Origin: Pseudomonas arsenicoxydans
GTDB lineage: Bacteria > Pseudomonadota > Gammaproteobacteria > Pseudomonadales > Pseudomonadaceae
Assembly (NCBI RefSeq): GCF_900103875.1
Contig: NZ_LT629705.1
Span: 5,837,001 to 5,901,000 of the forward strand
Length of the DNA: 64,000 nucleotides
Reading direction: 5' to 3'
Shown in pieces: positions 8,641 to 17,742 of this stretch. Position 1 is the first letter of the stretch. Each line of letters opens with the position of its first letter. The notes beneath the pieces are model-generated. The model made no database searches, was not told where the DNA came from, and saw only the letters and a program-made list of their open reading frames with translations. Made by a program: the position numbers and the translations under genes.

Positions 8641-10308
8641 TCAATCCTGCCACAGCACCGCCTCGCTGCGCTCGCTCCATTCTTCGAAGCGCGCGCCGTA
8701 AGCCGCCTCGATCACGTTGCGCTTGATCTTCAGCGTCGGCGTCAGAAAGCCGTTTTCCACCGCCCAACTGTCCTTGACCACCACCAACCGGCGCAGGCGT
8801 TCGTGCTTGTCGAGCACACCGTTGACCTCCTCCAGCAGTTTTTCCAGGCTTGAATGCAGCCCCGCCCGCGCCGTTCCACTGGCATCCTGCTGGCCGACCG
8901 CCGACAGCACGCACAGCCCCAGCGGCGCACTCAAGCCGTCGCCAACCACGCACACCTGTTCGATTCGCGAATGCACCGCCAGACGGTTTTCGATCGGCGC
9001 CGGGGCAACGTATTTGCCTTTGCTGGTCTTGAAGATTTCCTTCAGCCGCCCGGTCAGTCGCAGGTTGCCCTCGGCATCTTGCTCGCCCTTATCGCCGGTG
9101 CGCAGGAAGCCATCCTCGGTGATGGTTTCAGCGGTTTTCTCGGGTTCCTTGAAATAGCCGAGCATGGTCGCGCCACTGCGCACCATAACCTCGCCGGATT
9201 CGGCGATCCGCACTTCGACCTCCGGGCAGGGCTTACCGATCCAGCCGGGTTTGTTCTCGCCAGGGCGGCAGATATGGGAGTAACCGCAGCTCTCGGTCAT
9301 GCCGTAGACCTCCAGCACATCCAGCCCCAGTTTGCGGTACCACAGCAACAAGGTCTGCGGCACGGGCGCGGCGCCGGACAAGGCGACGCGCAACGCATCC
9401 AGCCCCAACCCGGCAAGCACTTTGTGCCCTACCCGCTTGCCGATGAAGGGCAGGCCGAGCAGGAAGTCGAGGCGTTTCGCCGGGATCTTGCTGTACACGC
9501 CCATCTGGAACTTGGTCCAGATGCGCGGCACACCGAACAACGCGGTCGGGCGGGCGCGCTGCAAGTCGGTAAGGAAGGTGTCGAGGCTTTCGGCAAAAAA
9601 CACGGTTTGGCCGGTGTAGATCGACGCCAGTTCGACGAACATGCGCTCCGCGACGTGGCACAGTGGCAGGTAGGACAACAAACGGTCCGATTCATTGAGG
9701 CCAAACAACTGGGTGCCATGCGTGGTGGCGAATCCCAGATTGCCGAAACTGTGCATCACGCCCTTGGGCAACCCGGTGGTGCCTGAGGTGTAGATGATGG
9801 TTGCCAACTGATCGGCCGACGGTTTGGGGTCGTCCTGGATCGGCGAGCTTTTTTGCAGATCGTCCCAACTGAAATCGAAGCGCCCGGGCGGGTGCAACGG
9901 CAGGCTGATCGTCGGCAGATCAGGGCTGACACCGCGGGACATGCTCGGCCAATCATCGAGCTTGCCGATGAACGCCAGCGCCGCTTCGGAGTGTTCGAGC
10001 ACTTGCGCCACGGACTCGGCGGTGAGGTTGGGGTACAGCGGTACCGAAACGTGGCCGGCCATCCAGATCGCCAGGTCGGCGATGATCCAGTGGGCACAGT
10101 TTTTCGAGATCAGGGCGATGTGGCTGCCTTGTGGCAGTTCACGGGCTCGCAGCCAGTGCGCAGCACAGCGGGCCTGATGGCCGACGTCAGCCCAGGTCAG
10201 GGTTTCGACGTGTCCGCCGCCCGTGGGTTGGACCAGAAAACGCTGGCGGGGATGACGGGCTTCACGCTCGTAAAAGACGTCCAGCGGCAAACGAACAGCA
10301 GCAGGCAT
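8641..10308 (-). CDS. AMP-binding acyl-CoA synthetase
   Basis: 555-residue adenylate-forming enzyme that activates a carboxylic acid, probably a long-chain fatty acid, to its CoA thioester. The P-loop-like motif is IIYTSGTTGLPKGVMHS; the second AMP motif is EVYGMTESCGY; the hinge motif is LRTGDKGEQDAEGNLRLTGR, followed by KEIFKTSKGKYVAPAPIEN with the C-terminal catalytic region. ATG 10308 was chosen because homology starts at MPAAVRLPLDVFYE; the upstream extension is not conserved-looking. It is transcribed with the thioesterase gene. Confidence 0.92.
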   Translation of the reverse strand: MPAAVRLPLDVFYEREARHPRQRFLVQPTGGGHVETLTWADVGHQARCAAHWLRARELPQGSHIALISKNCAHWIIADLAIWMAGHVSVPLYPNLTAESVAQVLEHSEAALAFIGKLDDWPSMSRGVSPDLPTISLPLHPPGRFDFSWDDLQKSSPIQDDPKPSADQLATIIYTSGTTGLPKGVMHSFGNLGFATTHGTQLFGLNESDRLLSYLPLCHVAERMFVELASIYTGQTVFFAESLDTFLTDLQRARPTALFGVPRIWTKFQMGVYSKIPAKRLDFLLGLPFIGKRVGHKVLAGLGLDALRVALSGAAPVPQTLLLWYRKLGLDVLEVYGMTESCGYSHICRPGENKPGWIGKPCPEVEVRIAESGEVMVRSGATMLGYFKEPEKTAETITEDGFLRTGDKGEQDAEGNLRLTGRLKEIFKTSKGKYVAPAPIENRLAVHSRIEQVCVVGDGLSAPLGLCVLSAVGQQDASGTARAGLHSSLEKLLEEVNGVLDKHERLRRLVVVKDSWAVENGFLTPTLKIKRNVIEAAYGARFEEWSERSEAVLWQD

Positions 10309-10394
10309 GCGACTCGCTCCTTTTTTTTGGTCTGGAGCAAGCGTAGTCAACCAAGCGGTTGCTTGGTTGACTATTTATTGCAAAAACAAGATCG

Positions 10395-10485
10395 AAAGAT
10401 CGCAGCCTCGTTGCACTCGACAGCTCCTACACGGTTTTGTGTTCCTTGTAGGAGCTGTCGAGTGCAACGAGGCTGCGATCTTTTT
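10395..10485. repeat. REP element pair, family B (inverted)
   Basis: Two inverted copies of the family B repeat (core TCGCAGCCTCGTTGCACTCG) around a loop of about 20 bases. They lie between sixA (leftward, ending at 10490) and the start of the acyl-CoA synthetase gene. Confidence 0.9.
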
Positions 10486-10489
10486 GCCT

Positions 10490-10942
10490 TTAAGGGTGCT
10501 TGATGCCTTTAAGTTTCATCGCGCCAGCCAGCGGGCCTTCACCCTCAAGTTCTGCGAGGCCGGCGGTTTTTACCGCTTCCGGATCCTGCACATGGCCATG
10601 CTGCAGGTAACCCAGCAAATTGCCCACCAGCGGGTTATGGCTGACCAGCAGCGCGTGATCGACAGACACCAACTGCTCGGCCACCGCTTGCGGGCGATTG
10701 TCGGGGGTCAGCCATTCGACGGTTCGAATCTCTGGCTGGAAGCCCAGCGCCTCACGCACCAGCTGCGCGGTCTCCTGCGCTCGCAGGAAAGGACTGGCAT
10801 AAATCGCGGTAATCGGCTTGCCGAGCAACTCGGCAGCGGTGCGCAACACTTCTTCGCGACCGTGGGGGGTCAGTGCTCGTTCGGAGTCTGGACGGGAACC
10901 GTGTGGCTCGGCTTCACCATGACGCAATACCCAGAGTTTCAT
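10490..10942 (-). CDS. sixA: Phosphohistidine phosphatase SixA
   Basis: 150-residue histidine phosphatase that removes phosphate from phosphohistidine, classically on Hpt domains such as ArcB's. The catalytic RHG motif is MKLWVLRHGEAEP; a second Arg/Glu lies in ASPFLRAQETAQL; the second catalytic His is in LLVSHNPLVGNLLG. The length fits SixA rather than larger phosphoglycerate mutases. The start overlaps the stop of the DUF4389 gene (ATGA). The window contains a Hpt-bearing kinase (GacS), but nothing in the sequence ties SixA to it. Confidence 0.92.
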   Translation of the reverse strand: MKLWVLRHGEAEPHGSRPDSERALTPHGREEVLRTAAELLGKPITAIYASPFLRAQETAQLVREALGFQPEIRTVEWLTPDNRPQAVAEQLVSVDHALLVSHNPLVGNLLGYLQHGHVQDPEAVKTAGLAELEGEGPLAGAMKLKGIKHP

Positions 10943-11286
10943 AGCTTGGGCTCCTCATCTCGGACCGGATGTGGCGCAGGCGCCACGACGTGCGGCGCTT
11001 CACCTTCCGGAGTACGCGGCGTCGGCCAGTCGGCGAACGGCCAGGGTTTCTGGTCGCTGTGAAAGCTGCCGAAACGACCGATCTGCGCCAAAAACTGGCT
11101 CAGGCTGTCGCCGAAGTTCATCAGGCTGGCGCTCGGGGCGCCATAAATCAAACGATAGATCAGTTGGACCAGCACCACCGCGCCAAGGATGAACTGCGCC
11201 ACTTGCCAGACCAGCAAGAAGACGATCATCCACAGCACACGCAGCAAGATGGATTCGTAACCGGATTCTGTTTTCGGATCGTTCAT
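10939..11286 (-). CDS. DUF4389 inner-membrane protein
   Basis: 115 residues, mostly one pair of membrane helices: SILLRVLWMIVFLLVWQVAQ and FILGAVVLVQLIYRLIYG, followed by FGDSLSQFLAQIGRFGSF and a proline-rich charged tail. This fits DUF4389, a small membrane protein family of unknown function. It overlaps sixA by four bases and follows gpsA after about 30 bases, so gpsA, DUF4389 and sixA look like one operon. Confidence 0.85.
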   Translation of the reverse strand: MNDPKTESGYESILLRVLWMIVFLLVWQVAQFILGAVVLVQLIYRLIYGAPSASLMNFGDSLSQFLAQIGRFGSFHSDQKPWPFADWPTPRTPEGEAPHVVAPAPHPVRDEEPKL

Positions 11287-11317
11287 AGCTATCTCCTGCT
11301 CCTTTTGGAAAGCGTGC

Positions 11318-12343
11318 TCAGTTGAAACCGCTGGTCGAAATAAAGTCGACGTCAGTTTTCGGTTCGCCGCGCATCAACAGCTCAATCACTTGATTAAGCG
11401 TGCGCCCTTCGAACAGGATCGCGTGCAATCCGGCGACCAGCGGCATGTAGACGCCGACTTCCTGAGCCTTGGCCTTGAGCACTTTCAGCGTATTCACGCC
11501 TTCGGCCACTTCGCCCAGGCGGGTCACCGCCTCCTCAAGACTCAAGCCCTGACCGAGGGCATAACCGACCTGATAATTTCGGCTTTTGGGCGAGGAGCAG
11601 GTCACGATCAGGTCACCGACACCGGCGAGCCCCAGGAATGTCATCGGGTTGGCGCCCTGATTGACCGCGAATCGGGTCATTTCCGCCAGCGCGCGGGTGA
11701 TCAGCATGCTCTTGGTGTTTTCACCCATGCCCAGCGCCACCGCCATGCCGGCGATGATCGCGTAGACATTCTTCAACGCCCCGCCCAACTCCACGCCAAA
11801 GCGGTCGGCACTGGCGTAGACACGAAAGGTGCGGCCGTGCAGCGCTTCCTGGACCCGCTGGCACAATTCTTCATCTTCGCTGGCAACCACCGTGGCGGTC
11901 AGCGCGTGTTCGGCGATTTCACGGGCCAGGTTCGGCCCCGACAACACGCCGATGCGCGCTTGCGGTGCGATCTCTTCGAGAATCTCGCTCATCAGCTTGA
12001 AGGTGTGGGCTTCGATGCCTTTGGTCAGGCTCACCAGCAATTTGCCGCTCAAAAGCTCGGCATGCGGCGCCAGCACCGAGCGCAGCGCGCTGGACGGCAG
12101 CGCGACAAAACACAGGTCGCAGGCTTGCAGGGTTGCCTGCAAGTCGGTCACCGGCTCCACGGCCGGCAGAATCTTGATGCCTTTGAGGTAACGCGGGTTC
12201 TCGCGATTGACCCGAATGGACTCGGCCTGTTCAGGGTCACGCATCCACTGCCGGACCTGATGCCCGTTCTCGGCCAGTAGATTGGCCACGGCGGTACCAA
12301 AACTTCCGCCTCCCAGGACCGCAATTGGGCGCTGTTCAGTCAT
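11318..12343 (-). CDS. gpsA: Glycerol-3-phosphate dehydrogenase [NAD(P)+]
   Basis: 341-residue cytoplasmic enzyme that reduces dihydroxyacetone phosphate to sn-glycerol 3-phosphate for phospholipid synthesis. The N-terminal Rossmann motif is [17 protein letters not shown]; the catalytic Lys region is [20 protein letters not shown] and [14 protein letters not shown] are family hallmarks, followed by [22 protein letters not shown] 12343 is supported by homology beginning at [11 protein letters not shown]. In P. aeruginosa gpsA also sits just before the PA1611/fabAB region, which matches here. Confidence 0.96.
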   Translation of the reverse strand: MTEQRPIAVLGGGSFGTAVANLLAENGHQVRQWMRDPEQAESIRVNRENPRYLKGIKILPAVEPVTDLQATLQACDLCFVALPSSALRSVLAPHAELLSGKLLVSLTKGIEAHTFKLMSEILEEIAPQARIGVLSGPNLAREIAEHALTATVVASEDEELCQRVQEALHGRTFRVYASADRFGVELGGALKNVYAIIAGMAVALGMGENTKSMLITRALAEMTRFAVNQGANPMTFLGLAGVGDLIVTCSSPKSRNYQVGYALGQGLSLEEAVTRLGEVAEGVNTLKVLKAKAQEVGVYMPLVAGLHAILFEGRTLNQVIELLMRGEPKTDVDFISTSGFN

Positions 12344-12539
12344 ATGTAATCCGTTAATCCATACCAGTGGCGATGTCGGCATTATACGGAGCGGCCCAGT
12401 GGCGGCCAGTCCCCGCGTCAATTACCGGCATATGTAGGAAGAAGACCAACAAATCCGAGGAAAATGCCTTCATCGTGACTTCAAAAGTCGTAGCGCTCGG
12501 TTAACATGCGCGCCAACTAATCGCTATCAGGGATGTTTC

Positions 12540-14663
12540 GTGTCGTTTGGCGCTCCTTCACCTCGCTCGCCGCTGGTCCTGGCACTGATTTTCAGCTCGC
12601 CAGCGCTGCCCGACGACTTGTTCCTCGACAACAAACCCTTGCCGCAAGTGCTGACGGCCACTCGCCTCAAGCAATCGCCGGCTGCGGTTCCGGGAAGCAT
12701 GACCGTGATTGACAGCGAACTGATCAATGCCAGCGGTGCGCGGGACATCAGCGAATTGCTGCGGCTGGTGCCGGGCATGATGGTCGGCAATATCAGCGGC
12801 AATCAGGCGGCCGTGAACTACCACGGCACCAACGCCACCGAGGCGCGGCGCATGCAAGTGCTGATCGATGGCCGCTCGGTCTATCGCGCCGGCCTGGCCA
12901 CGGTGGACTGGAGTGATATTCCGGTGGCCATGGAAGACATCGAACGCATCGAGGTTTTCCGTGGCCCGAACACCGTCAGCTACGGCGCCAATGCGCTGAT
13001 GGCGGTGGTCAACATCATCACCCGCCACCCCGCCGACAGCCACGGCACTCGAATGAAAGTCACCCGTGGCCAACGCGGCATCGACGACTTTTATGCCAGC
13101 CAGGGTGTGGGCTGGGACGACGGTGACTTGCGCCTGTCACTGTCCGGCCAGCAAGACGACGGCTTCGATTCGAACCAGTTCGGGGACGACTATCGTGACA
13201 GTCGCCGTTTGAACCGTTTAAACCTCGCCGTCAGCCAGACGCTCAATGACAATCAGAGCATCGACTGGCAATTGAACGCCAAGGACGGCACCAACCAGCG
13301 GCCTTACACCTACCACCCAGTGTTCCCCGGGATTACCGCTGCGGGGAATAATTCCGACGTCACGGCCAAGGACTACGCCGGCTCGTTGCGCTGGAATCTG
13401 GACATCAATCCAGATCACAGCCTTTATATCCAGGGCTCCGCGCAGCATTGGGACCGTCAGCAGACCTGGCGCGCCTGCGACGCCGAGGTCTCGTTCAGTC
13501 CGCAACTGACCGAACTCTGGCAGCTCAATCCGAACTACACCGAACGCCTGGCGCGCAACATGGAGCGCTACGCAGGCCCCGGCGCACCGGCGGGCACGGC
13601 GGCGGAACAAGCGCTGGGCAATCAAGCCCTGGAACAATGGCGCAACGGCGCCCGGCAAACGCTTTGTGGCGACATCGACCAGAGCGCCCGGGAGTCGCGT
13701 TACGACCTCGAGTTGCAGGACACTCTTAGCCTGACTGACAGTCTGCGACTGGTCAGCGGTATGAACTATCGTTACGACCGGGCAGATTCCGAGACCTACT
13801 TTAATGGCACCCTCGACGACACCACCTGGCGAACCTTCGGCCAACTCGAGTGGCGTGCCACCGAACACTGGCTGCTGCAGGGCGGAGCAATGTTCGAAGA
13901 CACGCAATTGACTGGCAGCTCACTGACCCCGCGGGTCGCCGTCAACTATCTGATCACCCCACGCCACGGCTTGCGCGCCGTGTACTCGGAAGCCATCCGC
14001 TCGCCGGACATGTTCGAGAACAACGTCAACTGGAGTTACCAGGTGAAAAACCTGCGACCCAGTGCGTACGGCCAGACCAGCGCCCGTTATTTCGTCAAGA
14101 CTCGCGGCCCCGGCGACCTCGAACAGGAACGCATGCGCTCGCGCGAACTGGGCTACAACGGCTACTTCGCAGGACCGGGCCTGACGGTCGACGTAAAGCT
14201 GTTCTACGACGAAATCACCGGCATGATCAGCGAGCCGCTGCGCAACAATCAGTACATCGCCAGCAACTCCAATAACGCGCGCTTCAAGGGCACGGAAACC
14301 CAGCTGGACTGGCGTCTCGGCAGCGCCGATCGCCTGCGCCTGACCTACGCCTACGTCGACGCCGAGGCGAGCAATCCGCCTGATGAGCAACTGACCGCAC
14401 GCAACAGCGGTTCCGCCGGCTGGTTGCGCGACTGGGGCCAGGGCTGGAACAGCGCCCTCTTCTACTATGGTGACGACGCCCTCAACGGCTACCGCTTCGA
14501 GCGTGTCGACACGCGCATCGCCAAACGCATCGGGTTGGGCAAGGCCAGCCTGGAACTGGCCGGGATTCTTCAGCAGCATCTCGACGATCAACCCACCACG
14601 TTCGTCGACAACAACTACGACGAGCGTCGGGTGCTCTACTTCAGCGCGGAGCTGACGTTTTAA
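12540..14663 (+). CDS. TonB-dependent outer-membrane receptor
   Basis: 707-residue TonB-dependent receptor. After a short hydrophobic leader a possible TonB box LPQVLTATR is followed by the plug domain (SGARDISELLRLVPGMMVG, VLIDGRSVYRAG, IERIEVFRGPNTVSYGANA, VVNIITRHPA) and a 22-strand barrel ending in AELTF with the C-terminal Phe needed for assembly. Two Cys (WRACDAE and QTLCGDID) probably form a loop disulfide. The GTG at 12540 has AGGGA 6 bases upstream. The leader is odd: the other frame from ATG 12533 reads like a better signal-peptide start. The next gene starts directly after the stop, so receptor, binding protein and kinase form one operon. No Fur-box-like sequence is visible upstream; the ligand is unknown. 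Confidence 0.88.
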   Translation: MSFGAPSPRSPLVLALIFSSPALPDDLFLDNKPLPQVLTATRLKQSPAAVPGSMTVIDSELINASGARDISELLRLVPGMMVGNISGNQAAVNYHGTNATEARRMQVLIDGRSVYRAGLATVDWSDIPVAMEDIERIEVFRGPNTVSYGANALMAVVNIITRHPADSHGTRMKVTRGQRGIDDFYASQGVGWDDGDLRLSLSGQQDDGFDSNQFGDDYRDSRRLNRLNLAVSQTLNDNQSIDWQLNAKDGTNQRPYTYHPVFPGITAAGNNSDVTAKDYAGSLRWNLDINPDHSLYIQGSAQHWDRQQTWRACDAEVSFSPQLTELWQLNPNYTERLARNMERYAGPGAPAGTAAEQALGNQALEQWRNGARQTLCGDIDQSARESRYDLELQDTLSLTDSLRLVSGMNYRYDRADSETYFNGTLDDTTWRTFGQLEWRATEHWLLQGGAMFEDTQLTGSSLTPRVAVNYLITPRHGLRAVYSEAIRSPDMFENNVNWSYQVKNLRPSAYGQTSARYFVKTRGPGDLEQERMRSRELGYNGYFAGPGLTVDVKLFYDEITGMISEPLRNNQYIASNSNNARFKGTETQLDWRLGSADRLRLTYAYVDAEASNPPDEQLTARNSGSAGWLRDWGQGWNSALFYYGDDALNGYRFERVDTRIAKRIGLGKASLELAGILQQHLDDQPTTFVDNNYDERRVLYFSAELTF

Positions 14664-15596
14664 ATGGCGCATCGCCTGTCACGGAAGTCGCCAAGCCTTG
14701 GCAGCCTGCTGGCAGGGTTGTGCCTGTTCCTGACCGGCCTGATTGGCTGCCTGCCAGCACAAGCCGCCGACATTCTGCTGACCGGAGCCGAAGACAGTCC
14801 CGGCGTGCAAGCCTTCGTCCACGCACTGAGCGAACTGCGCCCCGCCGACACCGTGCGTTTCCAGGCCTTGGCGAGTCTTCCGGTCCCCGGCAAGCTGCCC
14901 GCCGGCACCCGGCTGATCCTGCTCGACCTGCCGAGTCTCGACTGGCGCCTGCAAGACGCCCAAGGCCCGGCGACGCTGGTCTTGCGCATCAGCCGCTTGC
15001 AGGCTCACCAACGCTTCGGCACCCACCTGCCGCCGCACTTGAGCCTGCTCTGGAGTGATCCGCCACTGGATCGGCAATTGCGCCTGATCCGGCTCATCCT
15101 GCCTCAGGCCCACCGGGTCGGCGTGCTGTACGACAGTCACAGTGAATTCCTTTTGCAAGAATTGCATCAGGCCGCCCAGACTTTGGGACTTGAACTGGTC
15201 AGCGAGCGCTGGGATAACACCAGCGACAGTCGCCCCTTGCAGACTCTGCTGAAAAGCAGCGACGTGCTGCTGGGGCTCGACGACCCCGATGTATACAACC
15301 CCAAAACCGCGAAAAACCTGTTGCTGAGCAGCTATGCGCGGCAACTGGCGCTGATCGGCCCCAACGCCGCCTTCGTCAAGGCCGGCAGCCTGACCAGCAC
15401 CTACAGCGATCAACAGGATTGGCTGGCAGTGCTCAACGAATTGCTCGACCGCCCGACCAGCAGTTGGCCACGCATGTTCTATCCGCAACACTTCAAAGTC
15501 TTGAGCAACCCGCAGGTGGCTCGTTCATTAGGTATTGAGCAGATGAATGAAGCGACTGTCGCCACCCAGCTGGCTGAAGGAGAAAACCGTCCATGA
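14664..15596 (+). CDS. Periplasmic ABC-type substrate-binding protein
   Basis: 310 residues: a signal peptide (SLLAGLCLFLTGLIGCLPAQ, cut near AQA-ADI), then a two-lobed binding protein of the TrpX/DUF534-like type, with HRVGVLYDSHSEFLLQELHQ after the first lobe, SSDVLLGLDDPDVYNPKTAK, and LIGPNAAFVKAGSLTSTYSD. No permease or ATPase gene is nearby. The Cys in LIGCLPAQ might suggest a lipoprotein, but the sequence around it is not a good lipobox. The gene starts on the base after the receptor stop, and its stop overlaps the kinase start (ATGA), so it probably presents its ligand to the kinase's periplasmic domain rather than to a transporter. That role is inference from gene order. Confidence 0.78.
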   Translation: MAHRLSRKSPSLGSLLAGLCLFLTGLIGCLPAQAADILLTGAEDSPGVQAFVHALSELRPADTVRFQALASLPVPGKLPAGTRLILLDLPSLDWRLQDAQGPATLVLRISRLQAHQRFGTHLPPHLSLLWSDPPLDRQLRLIRLILPQAHRVGVLYDSHSEFLLQELHQAAQTLGLELVSERWDNTSDSRPLQTLLKSSDVLLGLDDPDVYNPKTAKNLLLSSYARQLALIGPNAAFVKAGSLTSTYSDQQDWLAVLNELLDRPTSSWPRMFYPQHFKVLSNPQVARSLGIEQMNEATVATQLAEGENRP

Positions 15597-17494
15597 CCTT
15601 CCGACGCCGTTGGGACATCAACACCCGCACCCAGATGATCAGCCTCGGCCCTGCCCTGCTGCTGACGTTGTTGCTGATCAGCTTCTTCACCTTCGTGCGC
15701 CTTCAGGACCTGCGTCAGGAACTCAATCACACCGGTCAGCTAATCGCCAACCAACTGGCACCGGCCACGGAATACGGGGTGATTTCAGGCAACAACGACG
15801 TCCTCGAAAGCTTGCTCAAGGCGACACTGGCCACGCCCAACGTGCGCTTTCTGGAAGTCCAGGACAGTGCCAACCGCATTCTGGTGTACGTCGAGCAACC
15901 GTCGGAAACCCACACGCGTTCGCACCAGGTCGAAGTGTTTCAGGCACCGGTACGGCTGCAACGGATCGCCCTGAACACTGATTTCTTCCAGGGCAGTAAA
16001 GTGGCCAATACCGCGCCGCCCGAGGACTATCTGGGCCGGGTGATTGTCGGCCTGTCCAACGACGCCTTCAGCCAGCGCCAGCAGGAAATCCTGTTCAAGG
16101 CCGGGATCCTCGCCCTGTTCGCCCTGCTGTTCACCTTTCTGGTGGCCCGACGCCTGGCCGGCAGTTTGTCGCAGCCGATCCGCGACATCGGCCACGCCGT
16201 GAAAGCGATTCAGGAGGGCGACTACAAGACGCCGCTGCCGATAGTCGACGACACTGAATTGGGCGCGCTGTCACAACACATCAATAACCTTGCCCACGGC
16301 CTCGAACAAGCCAGCCGCGAGCAGCATCAGGCCATGGCACAGTTGATCAAGACGCGTGAAGAAGCGGAAAAAGCCAACAACGCCAAATCCGACTTCCTCG
16401 CGATGATGAGCCACGAACTGCGCACCCCGATGAACGGCGTGCTCGGCATGCTGCAACTGCTGGAAACCACCGACATGACCGAGGAGCAGGTGGAATACGC
16501 GGCACTGGCTTCAGAGTCGACCGAACACTTGCTCAAAGTCATCAATGACATTCTCGACTTCTCGCGCATCGAGCGCTCGGAACTGGAGCTTGAACACATT
16601 CCGTTCAACCTCGCGGACCTGATCAGCAGCTGCGCCCAATCGTTCTCGCATGGCGCGGCGCAACGCGGGCTCGACCTGGCGTTGACGATCCCCGAGGACA
16701 TGCGTGCGTTGCAGGTCCAGGGCGATCCGACACGAATCAGGCAGATTCTAGTCAACCTGGTGGGCAATGCGCTGAAATTCACCGAGCACGGCCGAGTCAG
16801 CATCGAGCCGAAGTGGCAATCGCTGGATCATGAATTGCTGTGGTTCACCTGCACCGTGCGCGACAGCGGGATTGGCATCTCGGCCGAAAGCCTGGAATTG
16901 ATGTTCGACGCGTTCCAGCAGGCCGACAGCTCTATTTCAAGGCGTTACGGCGGCACCGGCCTGGGGCTGCCGATTGCCCGCACCCTGGCCGAACGCATGG
17001 GCGGCACCTTGCGTGCGCAGAGCGAAGAAGGCGTGGGGTCGGTGTTCACCCTGGAAATTCCGTTGGCGCTTTATAAGCAGTCGTTGCCGGAACGGTTGCC
17101 GCGTGCCCTGAGCGGAGACGGCCATGGCGAGGGTCGCAATGTGCTGCTGGTGGAAGATAACCCAGTCAACCAGACCGTCATCGAAACAATGTTGCGCAGC
17201 CTGGGCTTTACTGTCAGCGTCGCCAACGATGGCGCGCAAGCGGTGCGCAGTGCCGAAAGCCTGATTTTCGAAGCGATTCTGATGGACTGCCGGCTGCCGA
17301 TCATTGATGGCTATGAAGCCACTCGCCAGATTCGCCAATTGCCGGGCTGCGCGGACCTGCCGATCATCGCCCTGACCGCCAACGCTTTGCAGGGCGACCG
17401 GGAAGCATGTTTATCGGCAGGAATGAACGATTACCTGGCCAAGCCGTTCAAACGCACGGATCTGCAACAAATTCTGCAGCGCTGGGTGCAGTAG
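15593..17494 (+). CDS. Hybrid sensor histidine kinase, PA1611-like
   Basis: 633-residue inner-membrane hybrid kinase. Transmembrane helices at about 17-35 and 167-186 enclose a 130-residue periplasmic domain; a HAMP domain follows, then HisKA with His274 in MMSHELRTPMNGVLG, HATPase with NLVGNALKFTEHG, RDSGIGIS and YGGTGLGLPIA, and a C-terminal receiver with Asp565 in AILMDCRLPIIDG. There is no Hpt domain, so phosphate must pass to a separate Hpt protein. Its place directly before fabAB matches P. aeruginosa PA1611, which is known to bind RetS and so favour the Gac/Rsm pathway; that function is transferred by synteny. Here it is the last gene of a receptor/binding-protein operon, overlapping the preceding stop by ATGA. 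Confidence 0.9.
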   Translation: MTFRRRWDINTRTQMISLGPALLLTLLLISFFTFVRLQDLRQELNHTGQLIANQLAPATEYGVISGNNDVLESLLKATLATPNVRFLEVQDSANRILVYVEQPSETHTRSHQVEVFQAPVRLQRIALNTDFFQGSKVANTAPPEDYLGRVIVGLSNDAFSQRQQEILFKAGILALFALLFTFLVARRLAGSLSQPIRDIGHAVKAIQEGDYKTPLPIVDDTELGALSQHINNLAHGLEQASREQHQAMAQLIKTREEAEKANNAKSDFLAMMSHELRTPMNGVLGMLQLLETTDMTEEQVEYAALASESTEHLLKVINDILDFSRIERSELELEHIPFNLADLISSCAQSFSHGAAQRGLDLALTIPEDMRALQVQGDPTRIRQILVNLVGNALKFTEHGRVSIEPKWQSLDHELLWFTCTVRDSGIGISAESLELMFDAFQQADSSISRRYGGTGLGLPIARTLAERMGGTLRAQSEEGVGSVFTLEIPLALYKQSLPERLPRALSGDGHGEGRNVLLVEDNPVNQTVIETMLRSLGFTVSVANDGAQAVRSAESLIFEAILMDCRLPIIDGYEATRQIRQLPGCADLPIIALTANALQGDREACLSAGMNDYLAKPFKRTDLQQILQRWVQ

Positions 17495-17592
17495 TGCAGG
17501 CCTTTCGACCATCTGCGACTGGCGTGAAAGTCGAAAGTGCGGCAGTCTTAGGCACCCGAACAAGCCCGAAAAGGGGCTTGAATAATAATTTC

Positions 17593-17610
17593 AGTGCACA
17601 AGTGTACATT
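17593..17610. promoter_or_regulatory. Candidate DesT/FabR-type operator upstream of fabA
   Basis: The 18-base sequence AGTGCACAAGTGTACATT is an imperfect palindrome. It resembles the operators of TetR-family unsaturated-fatty-acid regulators (E. coli FabR, Pseudomonas DesT), whose sites have the form AGnGnACnnnTGTnCnnT. It lies about 133 bases before the fabA start. DesT is known to bind upstream of fabAB in P. aeruginosa; the assignment here rests only on sequence resemblance. Confidence 0.55.
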
Positions 17611-17742
17611 CATGTCCTTGGTGCTGTGACTTTCACCACAACGCAATAGTCTATGAGTAGGCTGCTGACTCGAGGCATGAACGCCTCGATCGGCCGGGAA
17701 GATTTGCCCCACCCTGCCGCATGGGACTATTGAGGAGCTCGC

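Noticed and set aside
12344..12539. Fur box upstream of the TonB receptor
   Set aside because: I looked for a GATAATGATAATCATTATC-like sequence and found none; the receptor cannot be called iron-regulated from sequence.
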